A DNA stretch of 43,251 bases from Conoideocrella luteorostrata (lineage: Eukaryota > Ascomycota > Sordariomycetes > Hypocreales > Clavicipitaceae): contig JASWJB010000348.1 of the NCBI GenBank assembly GCA_032433595.1, positions 1 through 43,251 of the forward strand. Reading direction: 5' to 3'. Position numbers and translations under genes: made by a program. Positions 9,850 to 21,951 of this stretch are shown piece by piece. The notes beneath the pieces are model-generated. The model was not told the DNA's origin, did no database searches, and saw only the letters and a list, made by a program, of their open reading frames with translations. The first letter of the stretch is position 1. Each line of letters opens with the position of its first letter.

Positions 9850-11896
9850 ATGGATCGCTCACAAATCATCCCTCCTATGAATTGCAGCACAGACTCGGGA
9901 CCCCCTACCACAGCGAGAGTTCAAAGGAAGGGCAGCCGAAAAGCTGGCGGCGGTTGCATCACCTGCAAGTTCGTCGCCACCGTTCTGTTCCCTAAGAAGC
10001 GAAAACGAGCTGATGCAAATAAAATACAGGGTTCGCAAGATCAAATGCGATGAGACCAGACCATACTGCCTGCGCTGTCTGCGCACAGGTCGCCAGTGTG
10101 ACGGCTACCCTGTCACATCTCAGCCTTCCACGATTCTGAGCCGGGCCGTGATGCAGGCGCATCCCGACTTCGAGTCCCAGGCGGAAGCACGCGCGTTTGA
10201 CTTTTACCTAAAAAGCTCCTCGGCAGCCTTGAGTGGCGACATGGACACGGAGCTGTGGTGCAGGATGGTGATACAGCTGAGCATTAGGGAACCGGCCGTC
10301 AAGCACGCCGCACTGGCCATCAGCAGCCTGCACCGTCGTGTCGACATGACGTATCGTGAGGATCGACAGAAGAGGCAAAGTCTGGACGTTGACGAGAGGT
10401 TTGCGCTGACGCAGTACGGGAAGGCCATGCAAGCGTTGAGGCTGTGGAAGCCAGCCGCTGGTGACCAGGACAGGGCTACCATACCGCTCATCCTGTGTCT
10501 ACTCTTTGTGGCAATTGAGTTTCTGAGGGGGGATCAGGAATCATCGCAGCTTCACATATGTCAGGGACGGAAGATCTTAGCAGAGCTACGCGAGGGTGAT
10601 CTCCCTCCACACTCGTCGGAGTTGCTGAAACGGCACCTGGTGCCAATGTACAGGAGGCTCGGCCTCGCGTGTTACTTATTTACGGCGGTCCCTGTGCCAA
10701 TACCAGGTCATTTCAGGGACCATATAGCGGCAGAGAGCGAAAACAAGCACGAAATAACCGCCTTTGCGTCAATAGACCAGGCCAGGGACGAGCTGTACAG
10801 CATGCTCGATGAGCTGGTTCAATTCGTCAACATGGCAGGGCGTGCGGCTCATAGCGCAACACTTCCTGATAGGGGTACCATGAGGATGAGTGCAGAGATG
10901 CTCAGTTTGAAAGCGCAACAAACAGATCTCTTGGCAAGACTGGCGCAGTGGAATGCCGCACTGGCTACGCTCTCGGTGACGCTCCCACCGGCGGCTCTAC
11001 CAACTACTACGATGCACCTGTTGAGGATACACTATCACGTCGCCAAGACGTGGATTGCAACGGCCTTGACGCCCTCGGAGCTATGCTATGACGAGCATTT
11101 GCAGTCCTTCTCGTCCGTTGTGACCAGCAGCGTCGTCCTCATCGACGCCATGGGGAAGCATCCCGCGAAAAACACGATGCTCGCTTTTAGCTTCGAGACA
11201 GAGCTGATCGCCCCGCTGTACTGGACCTGCGCGAAGTGTCGCCATCCGGCGCTGAGGCGGGCGGCGCTGAAGCTGCTGCAGAGGGAGGAGATGAAGACGC
11301 GAAGGGAGAACCACTGGAGTGCAGAAGCTATGGCGGCTTTGTCTGCGTGCCTCATATCCATGGAGGAGGGCGGGCAAGAGATGATTTCCGAAGCAGGGAG
11401 CGGCAGCTGGGATATGGGTATAGGCATGGGCGAGGCTGACTCGACGGGAGACTTTTTGGCTTCTTCTTCCACCGCTGCGGATGACTCTTCACGTATGGAC
11501 ATGGAGAGCGCGTGCACGTCGGCATCCGAACCGGCAGCTGTGGAATCGCTGATAGATAAACTTCTCCGTGTACCTACATGGTGCCCACCCACCATACCGG
11601 TCTATCCTGACTTCAAGCTCCTTACAACATTAGTCAAGGAATCCGCGCTCTCCGTGCACTCTTCGAACGTCCCGTCGATACCATCAGCTACAGAAACAAC
11701 GAGAAGCCACGTGTTAGACCCTAACGCGCCAACGCCAAGCCCGATCGCTGCGGCGTTTGGTATTCCGGAGTCAATGAGAATCAAGAATACACTTGTTGGG
11801 CCAACAAGTGATGAGGGTATTTGGATCACGACATTTAGAGATCCACCGCCTGGAAAGGTAGAGTGGGATGTGAAAAGGAAGTTTCTTCATCTTTGA
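9850..11896 (+). CDS. Zn2Cys6 (fungal binuclear cluster) transcription factor
   Basis: A nuclear DNA-binding regulator. Exons 9850-9968 and 10030-11896 join across a 61-nt intron to give 661 aa. The intron falls inside the zinc cluster, splitting the codon for Lys40. Once spliced, the cluster is complete: Cys at about 36, 39, 46, 53, 56 and 63 (C-x2-C-x6-C-x6-C-x2-C-x6-C), after a basic stretch RKGSRKAGG. The remaining roughly 590 residues match the usual layout of these factors: a helical middle region (for example HAALAISSLHRR, then LLCLLFVAIEFLRGD) and an acidic/serine-rich segment near residue 500. No target can be inferred; the nearest genes are the esterase upstream and the DUF2456-like gene downstream. 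Confidence 0.93.
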
Positions 11897-13757
11897 GTGA
11901 GTAATGGGCGGTATTAGGTTAAGGTGACGGCAGCGATACCAACGTCGTCGCCAATGATCACGTTTTTCTATATATGTTGGCTCGTCGATATTGGCTCGTT
12001 CGCCGGCTCCGTCTATTCCCAATCACCAGTGCAAACCACCACAGAGATACCCACGATCATCAGTAGTAAGCTAGCGTCTTGTGTATGAGCCACTCAAACC
12101 ACCCCAAGTTGTCCGTAAACTGAAACGATAACGCCCTATACACCAGAGTTAATTATAATTGTATCTCCATGAAGCTCAGGCGAATGTTCGAACTCAAGAA
12201 ACCATCCGGAACCAGGCGCCACCCGGGATAGATATTGCGGAGAGAAGTCCAACTACCTCCGGTGGAACAGCTGTCATAGGCGCTGCCTTTAGCTAAATTT
12301 CTTGTATCAATGCTAGCACTAAAAGCTCCCATGTTCTAATCCTGTGAGAATATTGAGAACAACATGCCCAAAATCGACGGCAATGAGTTTGCCAGTAACC
12401 CCTCTGTGGGTTCTACCGGTCGCTTATGGCTGAGTGAGTGCCTTTCAGATCATTTGCTTGGCAGTCACAGTTAAGGGGGTTGTCCATTGTGACCAGAAGC
12501 AGCCGCCAGGCGCTTATGATCAACTCGGCGATAAGCCATCACTGCTACCATGACATCTATGATTCACAGGACGAAGGAGGAGTGGGAGAAATTACGTGAA
12601 ACAGAAGACGAGAGTATACCTACAAGATGAAGGCTGCTCGTCTCTGACAAGTCAGGTTTAGCTGAGGCGCTGTTACATACAGCTAAGTAACAGGATCAAC
12701 CAACAAAGCACCAGCTGGTAATGTATGAGGTTGCTCATGCTATGCCGGACAAGGTCGGCTCTGAATGAGCCGCTCGGAAAGTGAATTGGCTCTTTCTCAC
12801 AGCAGAGCACGACTTGGATTTCCCCAGTTATTAACTCACCAAGTCCAGGGCGGTGTAACTAATATGTGAATTGGACGAGCTGACCTTGCCGTGACCATCT
12901 CGCGAGCGTCGGCATAGCTGCAGCCCCGTAGCTTTCTGTACGAATACTTGGAGCTAAGGTAAATGCCAAAGTATGACGTACTCGCTGCATTTCGAGAATC
13001 AACACCAGTTGATCTTCCGACAGCGCATTCGAGAAGAAGTGGCCACGCTAGAACCGGGAAGTGGTTCGACGGAGACGCAGCGTGAAATTGTACGGCGAAC
13101 CAGAAAGGCCGATTCACTACATTGGGCACGATTTGTCGACGTAGATGCGGCTTTCGTCATGGTACAAGAATGATTAGTTCAGAATGGCCACTCGAGGCGC
13201 CAGCAAAAGCATTTCGCCGTCTTGTTTTCAACACCCATCACTGCTAGTCTTCGGGGCCTTCGTTAGGTCAACATCTCTGTGACCAGATCGAGCAACCAGT
13301 AAGCTCGGTTGTCATCTTTCGCCTATAACCTATAAACTTAAGGTTGTTTATTAGTTGAAAGGATTCTTATTAGAGTAGAGTTGTTTTTAGGCATTTTTAT
13401 GCTTTCTATAGGGATACAGAAAGGCGTTTTATGGATATACATTAACCTACTTGGTTCATGCCGTTCGCATCAGGACATAAGGCAGTCAAGCATTCAAACT
13501 GCGATAATATGTACCATATGAGTCTATTGGAGTCAGCAGTTGGAAATGATGTCAATCCAGTCTCGGGCTGACGCCTCGTCAACAGCCGGCGGGAAGGCTC
13601 TCTTGCCATCGGATGACTGTACATGACGCTAGACTTTTCATCGCTGATTCTATCTTTGAGAAGTAGTCAATGTTGTAGTTGTATATTAAAAATGATACTA
13701 GCTATGGATGACGCAAAGAAATAGTATCGCAGGGACCTTTCCGTAATCAACACCCTA
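11897..13757. other. Long intergenic region, no gene supported
   Basis: About 1.9 kb between the regulator and the DUF2456-like gene. Frames around 12360-12440, 12550-12834 and 12836-13173 are short or stop-interrupted, and I recognise none. No LTR of the family seen at 1-7.4 kb occurs here. Confidence 0.5.
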
Positions 13758-14632
13758 TCAAGAACTGTCTTGAACCTGAGTGGCCTCCCATCCAGCTCTA
13801 GTCAGCCAGAATATTGTTGTTATTAGATTACTAATTAGTCCAAGATGTGCTCCAAACGCCGCTTTGAAGATTTGCGGTAACCACACTCCGTGAAAATCCC
13901 CATCGCCCCCAAACCCTCGCGGGAAGGCAGCAAGTGCGCCGATCGAACTTGGCCACAGCAGCAAGAAACAAAAGATTGAGAGTAGAACGCTTCTCAGAAG
14001 ATGCTGAGCCACGAGACTGACCGAGTTGACACCTACTTTTTCAACCTTGGCCCCGCTCTGAAGTGGAAGGAACATCAACCAACGCCTCAATTTGCCTGTA
14101 GGCTCTTTGACAAATCCAATAGGCTCAACATGCGCTCTTCGAAGATCCCAGGAAACTATGAATATTGTCAAGAACCAATTGATCACGGAGTGCAGAATAA
14201 TGGTGCAGGCTACATCGGCCGCGAGAGGAAAAGGAAGATCGAACAGCATTGCGAAGTTGCTCGATTTGTATACTCCTGCGAACTATGAGCTAGTGCTCTG
14301 TCTCGAATTGCAACAACCATGACGATGTTGGATCAAAACAGTATCCTGCTGAAGAGAAAGTAGAGACTTATAGCCTTACCACATGCTACTGCAAAGTTGA
14401 TGCCACCGGACATCATAAATGCGATGATACTCTGCAAAAAAAGGTAGACACATTGGCGACGGGTAATTTGGCTACTTGGCCTTAACCAGCGGGCCGCTCT
14501 TGGTTCACTCGGGACCGCCTGTCCTGACGCCTTCGCCCCAGATTCCTCATCCGTTGATGCGTCTTGTTTCCTGGGGAAGAAATACTCAATTGCCCTCAAT
14601 AGGGGTCGAAAGGGCTGGTACGCTGTCATCAT
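13758..14632 (-). CDS. DUF2456-like multi-pass membrane protein
   Basis: A small fungal membrane protein of unknown function. Exons 14632-14380 and 14275-13758 join across a 104-nt intron (gtaagg...ttcgcag) to give 256 aa. The start is the first of two consecutive ATG codons (14632 and 14629). After a polar N-terminus, about four hydrophobic segments follow: QSIIAFMMSGGINFAVACGV; a stretch around PLAADVACTIILHSVINWFL; a third around LLRSVLLSIFCFLLLW; and a C-terminal one ending in a tryptophan-rich tail. The INFA core, the LPFPLAADV block and the IGFVKEP motif resemble the fungal DUF2456 family as I remember it. That match is from memory; a profile search would settle it. Confidence 0.72.
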
Positions 14633-15593
14633 TGGACAGGAGGAATCAATCGCCGCCACAGAGTACACGAGAAGGTCGGAGGAATAATCAGCAAAACGAC
14701 TCGGTCCGATTACTGCCGCGTCTCTATTATCCTTCTGTCTTTATCTTTATATTAGTATCCATCCCAAAAAAAATTGTAGCGTGTCTACAGGCCATGGCGC
14801 ACCGGCGGCAGTTCGACACAAACGTTCAGCGACGCTGTGCGAAGCAGAGAGTGAAACCGTGTTGAAATGTGCTCGTCTTGAATACCGGCGGAAGCGGCAA
14901 GAAGTGGCGATTTGCGGTGGATTTTAGCCTTCAGGATGATAATTAAAACTTGTGCAGAGTTGTCGATGATGCAAAAGAACAGATAGACGGGCAGCGGTCG
15001 AAATGCTTTCACGTTCGGTGCCATGGCTACCTGTGTCCCTCCTTCCCACAACGCTCCATGGCACCCAGGCAGGAGGTACACCCTTCACACAGTACACGAC
15101 GTCGAACTCTTTTAGAAAGCTACATCCAGGGCACTCCATAACCTGTTCGGAGTACAGAGTACATACCTAGATATATGCTATACTAGTATGTATTCGCCTT
15201 GGAGTAGCGCAGTCGGCACTTCTGCAGTGCGCGCGGTGCCATGTTGTGTGTGGCGAGCAATGGCTGCGGCTAATCGTGCAAGCAGGAAGCACACAATCAT
15301 GCACCATGTCGCCATACAATGTATACCACGACCACCAGACTCGTCACAAGCTGCACCCTCTGCACTCTGTGTAACAGGTACCAAGGTACGTAGCTCCGGG
15401 CTATTTGAGGGGCATCATAGGCCCTTCTCGACCGTCTCTACCTTCTCTACCTTCTTGCAGCCTCGCGCCCCTCCCACCACATCCTAGAGCGTCGTCACAT
15501 CACATCAAAATACATCCCAATCTTGTCGTATCCCCTTCCGCATTGAATTGCAGGCTTTCCCAGTAAATTAATTTTTCTAGTACTATTCCAGAC
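14633..15593. promoter_or_regulatory. Divergent intergenic region between the membrane protein and the dehydrogenase
   Basis: The two flanking genes point away from each other, so both promoters must lie here. A pyrimidine-rich tract (about 15420-15480, CTCTACCTTCTCTACCTTC) lies about 110 bp before the dehydrogenase start, as is common at fungal transcription start regions. No coding frame is convincing. Confidence 0.45.
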
Positions 15594-16875
15594 ATGGCGG
15601 ACCCGACTCTTAAGGGACATAAACTTCTCGCGCTCATGCCATGGGACCCCCCAAAGGATTACCTTTCGAGTCTGCTAAGGCGCTTCCCTTGTCTGCAAGT
15701 CGCCTTCCACAAGACACCGGTGGCAGCCACCGATTACGATGAGGTGCCAGCCGAAGCAAGGCGCGAGGTCACCATCTTAGTGTCGGTGAGCTGTTTGCCG
15801 ACCTTGGACCAGGCTCCGAAACTGCAATATGTGCAGTTGATGAGTGCAGGGGCAGAGACCATTTTAAACCTCAAACTGTTCACGGATACCAACATTGTAT
15901 TTTGTACTGCAAACGGCGTGCATGGGTAAGTTTGATGTACTACACGAAATGACGAAATGGGTTGAGACTGATTTGGAAAACTTTATTAGTCCACAGATAT
16001 CTGAATGGGTCATCAGCACCTTTTTGGCGCATCAGAAGCAGCGTAAGTTATCGTACCTCTGCATGTTTTGCTTCCCTGAATGCCCGTCGGGGGCATTTTC
16101 TGACCCATGCGCAGTGCCGCAATATTTGGAGTTCCAACGCAAGGGCCACTGGCAACGAGCGGATAAGAGAGAACCAACAGGTATCTCAGATGATTCGGTG
16201 GGCCTGACCGTGTAAGTGTCATCCGTACATTCTCAAAGTAGCTCGCCAACCAAAGAGAGATTAACATCGAAAAGTGGTATTCTCGGATATGGGGGCATCG
16301 GCCGCCAAGTGGCCCGCATCTGCAAAACCATGGGGATGGAGATCCATGCATACACCCTCCATCCTAGAAACACTCCTGAATCCCGACATGACAGATCCTA
16401 CGCGCCTCCCGGGATGGGTGACCCGGATGGTAGCTTCCCTAGCAAATGGTTCGCTGGCGGCACAAAGAGGGAATTACATGAATTCCTGGGCTCTGGTCTG
16501 CATGTGCTTCTCGTCTCCACACCGTTGACCGCAAAGACAAAGGGTCTCATTTCACAAGAAGAGTTCAAAATTCTGGGCAAAAACAAGACTTTCGTGTCTA
16601 ACATTTCAAGAGGAGCCATTGTCGATACGGATGCTCTGTTTGACGCACTGGAAAATGATGTGATATCTGGGGCGGCCGTCGACGTGACTGATCCAGAACC
16701 GCTGCCATCCTGCCACAAGCTATGGAAGGCAAAGAATTTGATCATCACGCCGCATGTGAGCGGATTGAGTGCAGGATACTTGAAGAGATTTCTAGCCATC
16801 TTGGACTTGAACTTGGAGAAATTGAGTCAGGGAAGGCCACTCATGAACGAAGTCAGTAGAAGGGAAGGATACTAG
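15594..16875 (+). CDS. D-isomer-specific 2-hydroxyacid dehydrogenase (NAD-dependent)
   Basis: A cytosolic oxidoreductase that reduces 2-keto acids to D-2-hydroxyacids, or the reverse. Exons are 15594-15925, 15990-16042, 16115-16211 and 16275-16875, with introns of 64, 72 and 63 nt; all phases fit, giving 360 aa. The Rossmann dinucleotide motif GYGGIG follows the third intron. The catalytic set is visible: Arg in NISRGAIVDTD, Glu in DPEPLP and His in TPHVSG. The N-terminal catalytic half includes VQLMSAGAE and FCTANGVHG. The insertion between the Rossmann motif and the active-site Arg (SYAPPGMGDPDGSFPSKWF) is typical of a fungal subgroup of glyoxylate/hydroxypyruvate reductase-like enzymes. 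The exact substrate is not predictable. Its 3' end faces the NACHT gene 82 bp away. Confidence 0.93.
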
Positions 16876-16957
16876 ATGAATGCATGCAAAATCGTCTTCT
16901 AGGTAATGACTGAAAGTGCGAACGAAACTCATACGTGGAATATAGCCGACGTTTGCA

Positions 16958-19900
16958 CTAATTCTTGGAACGCAAAGCAAAATGAGCCGATTTCTCCTTT
17001 CCCTTGTCAGCCAGCTTCCGGATCATCAACTCTCTCATTTCCACCACTTCTACCGCCCCATACGTCTCTTCCAAAAGTTCCAACACTCCCAAAGCAGTAC
17101 ATTCCGGATCCCAACCATCAGCCAGTATAACCGCATGAGGATCCGCACTTCCTACATCCAAGAACAACCGCACAATCTCTGCCCAGCGGGCCGTCCCTTC
17201 CAGATTCGTGTCGTAATATTCTATAAACCCTCGGCGCCTCGCATCCCGCAAGTGACGCAAGAGGGCCAGCCACGGAGTAATTGGCATACGTGTGAAAAAG
17301 TTGGAATATTCATGATTAGGACCGGGATTGATGCGGCATGCATGTCGGAGCAGATACTCCACCAGACACGGGTCCGAAAGAGGGAAAATGGTTTTCTGGC
17401 GGGAGCAGATGAACTCCGTTGCGTATGCCAGTAAAGGTGTCGCATCGTCCTGCTGTAGCTGTAGCTGCTGGGCGGAGAGACAACCCTCTTGCTCTGCCTT
17501 ATTGCGAGCGTCAACCTCCTCAGATAAATATTTCGTCAGACCGAACTTGGTGGTGAGACACAAGAACGGCTGCCAAATAGGCGATGCTTTCATGCGCGTC
17601 TCGTAGGAACCGAATGCATTTCGAGCCCAGTGATCGTAAGGATCTTGGGGTTTCTCTAACCAATGCCAGCTGAGTGTCTTATTCAGCTCATTCACAAAAG
17701 ATCGCTGGAGGGAGTTCGCATCGTGCAATATGTATCTCGCGTGGGTCAGCGCCAGCGCAATATCTGGCCACCACTCGTCCAGCCTGCGATGATGCTCAAT
17801 CTCGTCAAGGGGCCGTTTGAGACGCAGAACGTACGATCTCAAAAGTCGGAGGTGGGGGTCAAATTCTGGCGGCGACTGAGATGTCAAATACTCTTGCACA
17901 CCAGGAGCTTCCATCAGCCAGTCGCGGACTGTACGATGAATATATGTTACTCGCTGGGAGACTGCGACTCGTGCGTCACGGATTGGATGGTCAGAGAAGC
18001 GAGGCATTTTCATGTTTCCCTGTCTACCAGGACAATGGAGGTCCAAAAGTCGGGCAAAACGATGTGTTATTCGGGAGATTGTGTCTTCAGAGCGCTTGGT
18101 GATGAAGAGATCGTTCGCCTCTTCTACTTGCCAGGTAGTAGAGGCAACATCATCTTCGGCATTCAAAGCAAATGCCATTTCCCAGACAGTCAGTGAATTA
18201 GCTGGGTCGTCTCGAATAAAGTCCGCAACAACCTCCCTCGCACGAATAAGCTGGAAAATCATTGATGTTTGGGCTACCTCAGAAGCCGTCTGCTCTTCGA
18301 AGAGCAGTTTGGCGAAAACATCGTTCAGATCAGGGGGTATTTGCACCAATATAGATGCCAATCCCCCAATGTCCGCATCAGGGTCCCACCTTACGATCAT
18401 CTCATTCACTGCTAGCCTCACCCAGAGGAAAACGCCGTCTGCTTGGTGGACTGTATCTCTCACCAGCTGATCTCCCGCTTCTGTGTGCTTCTCAAAGCCA
18501 CGTCTAATGTTCATATTTTCCCTCAACTTGTCTCTCGTGTAGCGGTGCATGTCCTCGTAAGTAAGATCCTGCAGCTTCATATGTGGAACAGCGTGCTCAA
18601 ACGCATTTTCGAAAACACTCCAAGGCCGCGACGACAGACACATCTTGATGGCATTCCCATGCTTACCCAAGCCAAGGTCTTTGAAGAAGTTGATCATGGT
18701 GATGTGGTCGCCGTCGAATTCGTCGAGACCATCGATGAATAGGCATATCTTCATGCTGGGTAGAGCGACTTCCATGAGGGCCCGGAATGCGGCGAGAAGT
18801 TGCTTCACAGGCCATTCCATGGAGAGCTGAATTCGCTCCTTGGTTGTCATGTTTCGTAGTTTTGACCACAACTCAGGGAACGTCTCCGGTATGAGTTCCA
18901 TATTGCTAGACAGTAGCTGGTGCAGTAGAGACCGCAACATGCCAGTCTGGGAGCGTTGATCTCTGGATCCGCTGGTCCAGAAAAAAAAGCCTGCCATGGA
19001 TACGGGCTGCCCTTTTGCCCACTTACTGAGGTAGTCCTGTGTCTGTTCGTTTTGGAAAAGATGCCGCATGAACGTTGATTTGCCTGAACCGGGTTTGCCA
19101 GTGATCCAGTATATAGGCCCGAGAGCGTCTGCGCTCAACCAACTGCCCAATTGGCGGCCTGGATGAACGGCCTGCTCTGAGGAAGGCTTGTCTTGATCCT
19201 TGAATACCCATTCAAAAGTGCTCTCGTGGGCTTGAACGACTTCTTCCTCTCTGTCATGCATCGTCTTGTAAGCCAGGCTTTCCAAGAGAAAGTCGTATAG
19301 CACACTTGCAGGAGCAAGCTTGGGCTTGACAGGCACACGAATGTTTGGCATGCCCTGCAACATGCCCGAGGGCCCGTTCATGACCTTGCTCTTCCGCGGG
19401 ACTTTTATTTCACTTTTATCGCTGAAGTTCATTTTGGCTCCGTACGTGTCCTCCTCATCTCTAGCGCCGGCCGTTCCATCGGCGTCGACATCATTTTCAG
19501 AAGCGATTTCAATCTTGGTGGTCCTGCATATTCATCAGCACACGGCGCATAAGGATTTGCTCGACTGTTCTCGACTCACTTAAAACTAATGGTTTCGTCG
19601 GAGTAGCCACCGACGAGGTCGTATAGACGCTCCCCCAATGCCTGAACATCCGCAACAGGCCACAGGACGCGAATGTCAAGCGGAGCAACAACGCCCGCGT
19701 TAGCAGCATGAAACGTGCGCAACCGATCAAGCTTTAGCAAAAGATCTTGTCCGACCTTGTGGCATGCGCGGGTCAAGCTGGCAGCGGCGTCGTCGTTGTG
19801 CTGCGCGACGTGATCCCGCAGGGCAGCAAGTGTATCGCTCAGTTTGGACATCAATGCCCCGACTAGTTCAGTAGAACGCGAGCCAGTGCCACCAACCTGA

Positions 19901-20016
19901 TCGTCACGGTGGGCAGAGACCAGAGATTGGTATATAGCGATGGCGTGTCGAAGAAAGTCACCAACAGGTGGTAGCTTCGACGAGGCGGGGTTTACAGACG
20001 CGACGACTGCAGCCAT
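16958..20016 (-). CDS. NACHT-domain NTPase (fungal STAND/NLR-like protein)
   Basis: A signal-transduction ATPase of the kind linked in fungi to non-self recognition and heterokaryon incompatibility. Exons 20016-19580 and 19523-16958 join across a 56-nt intron to give exactly 1000 aa. The N-terminal 150 residues are predicted helical (VGDFLRHAIAIYQSL, then TLAALRDHVAQHNDD), resembling the helical adaptor domains in front of fungal NACHT proteins. Then come a Walker A motif GKPGSGKST (residues about 288-296), a Walker B LFIDGLDEFD (about 407-416) and a sensor-like MCLSSRPWSVF. The region after it (VFLWVRLAVNEMI, then VTYIHRTVRDWL) matches the winged-helix/DUF7791 part that follows many fungal NACHTs. 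No ankyrin, WD40 or TPR repeats are visible; the C-terminus is helical and not repetitive. The frame is intact. Confidence 0.92.
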
Positions 20017-21951
20017 TTTATAGCATGTAATGGTTGCAGGGCCCTTTCAATTCACTTTGTCTATGGGGTAACTATTCGCAGAATCCTGAATGTTCTGCTT
20101 CTTGCCAACAATTTGCGAGCACGAGGAGCTATCGCTTACAACATGTGTGGAGGAGGGGAAGACGAAAGGCGTTGGCGTTGAGCGGGAACTCGGGCATTTA
20201 AATAAACACGGAGTCCGGATTCCCACCCACGTACCCCACTTGGTCCCACGACTACGCCACCTTCGTTTAGCCTCGTTCCCAACGCAGCTTAAACCACGGA
20301 TTACATACAGCATACTCCGTAACGGGAGTGCTCGGTAACGAACATGAATACGAATTCCGTGTGCTGCTCCAGAACCAGTCTATAGCATCCTCGTAGTTCA
20401 CTGTGAACGTAACAGAAAGCTAAGCTGACCACTTATCAACTTTGATAGATAAGGCTGGTGAATCCGACTGCACAGCCAGCGCCTGGCATCTCACGCCAAG
20501 ACTGGCAGATCTGGCTGCGAAGTCCAGCCTTTCTCTCAAAGAGACAGCTCGCAGCTCGTAAAAACATGAAAAAGCATTACATGGCTCCAGCACACGGGCC
20601 ATAGCGTCATCAACAGGATCTCATTCGGCTCGACGAGCACAGAAGTCATGCTACTTCTTGTTGCACTCACCAGAAACTATGCTGTGCATCTTTCACGGCC
20701 TAAAAAAGAATAGCCGGGACGTAATGATGCCCCCGTACAGCCTTTGAACAACCAAAGGCTTTGGCAGTCGCATAAACGATCACATGAGCGATCACATACA
20801 GCGTTTCTGCACAAATGAAATGAAACTATGCTCGGCTAGGGACATGGCTCTGGAAAATTCACAGCGGCTGGCTACCGTAAGGGACAATCAGTTTGTTTGA
20901 AAAGTCTTCAGAGCAACTTACAGCCCTGATTGCTCCATACGATAGCCAGCGTCAGCTCGTGCCGCAAATAAAATAAACTTGATTCAACCCAGCGGGACTG
21001 CCCCGAGACTTCATGTGGACCACACGATACAAGGCCATGCCGTGTCGATCTGAGTCTATCTGCACTGCCAGCCAAGAGCAGCAGGGTAGTTGGGTTCCAG
21101 AACCGCGCTTGCGAGTCTTCGTATTGTTATTGTTTTTCTACTATACACCACCAGCAACCGCGAGGGACCACCCCCCATGGACGGAAGAAGTTGGATTTGC
21201 CAGATTAGCATGGGGGAATATCGCCCCACCACTTGCTGTTTTTAAAAGCCTATGTCGTAGTTATCCTCCGTAAGTAGCAAGTATCCATACCAATGGGAAT
21301 TGAACGGGTGTCAGGGCCGACCCGTCAACTCGTACGAGTACGAGTTGACCGGATTGGTCAGATCAATTAGTATAGCTGTAGGGGGGTAGGGGGGGGCTTA
21401 TCCCTCTTGTTGGCAGGTCATTGTCGAACTAAGAAGTCTTTTCTCCATGTTTAAGAATTGTGTCTTTTTCCGGAGCCGTGCTCCGATACCTCCTATAATT
21501 AAATTGCTTTATTGAGGTGCACAGCAGCTTGATAACCTTCGGGCAAGCTGTCGGATCATTGTCTCTACGAATTACGGATGGTCTCTGCAAGAACCCTTCA
21601 CTGAATTTATGTTGCGTTGCTGCTTGTGCGTCAGACACCAGTACACATGAGCTGCGGGTGTGCTCTTTGAGTCAATAAATTAATAATTCAAAGGCCTGAG
21701 GGATTTAATTGAATTCCACGCAATTCCACGCAAGTTCACGCATGCAATGTGACGTCTTGTTGTGCCGTTGCGTGTTATACAGGGCGTAGGTTGGTTCCGC
21801 ATGAAGCAGGTATCTCCTGGGCCTCATTTCTTGAACAAACTCTTCCACAGCAGCAGCCATTAAATAAAACAGTACTCTCTCTTCAAATACCATTTCCTTC
21901 TTGACTCTCAAAGCTGAACGGAACGGAAGTAGCCGCTCAAGGTATACATAA
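20017..21951. other. Long intergenic region with hairpins and G-runs
   Basis: No gene is supported over 1.9 kb. It contains the first exact TACTCCGTA motif (20313-20321), a perfect inverted repeat (21324-21349) and a G-run pair near 21380-21397 that could form a G-quadruplex. It includes the NACHT promoter at its left end. Confidence 0.5.
21324..21349. repeat. Perfect inverted repeat, 11-bp arms, 4-bp loop
   Basis: The arms are GTCAACTCGTA and TACGAGTTGAC around CGAG. A second, weaker pair of arms (CGGGT and ACCCG) lies just upstream at about 21305-21324. The function is unknown; a dimeric regulator site or an element end is possible. Confidence 0.75.

Noticed and set aside
12550..12834. Frame with ATG and three internal stops (12628, 12688, 12766), considered as a decayed gene
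   Set aside because: Three stops in 95 codons is close to what random sequence gives, the composition is ordinary and no homology is recognised.
14333..14668. Extension of the DUF2456-like protein 12 codons upstream to 14668
   Set aside because: The codon at 14668 is GTG, not ATG. The first ATG in the frame is at 14632.
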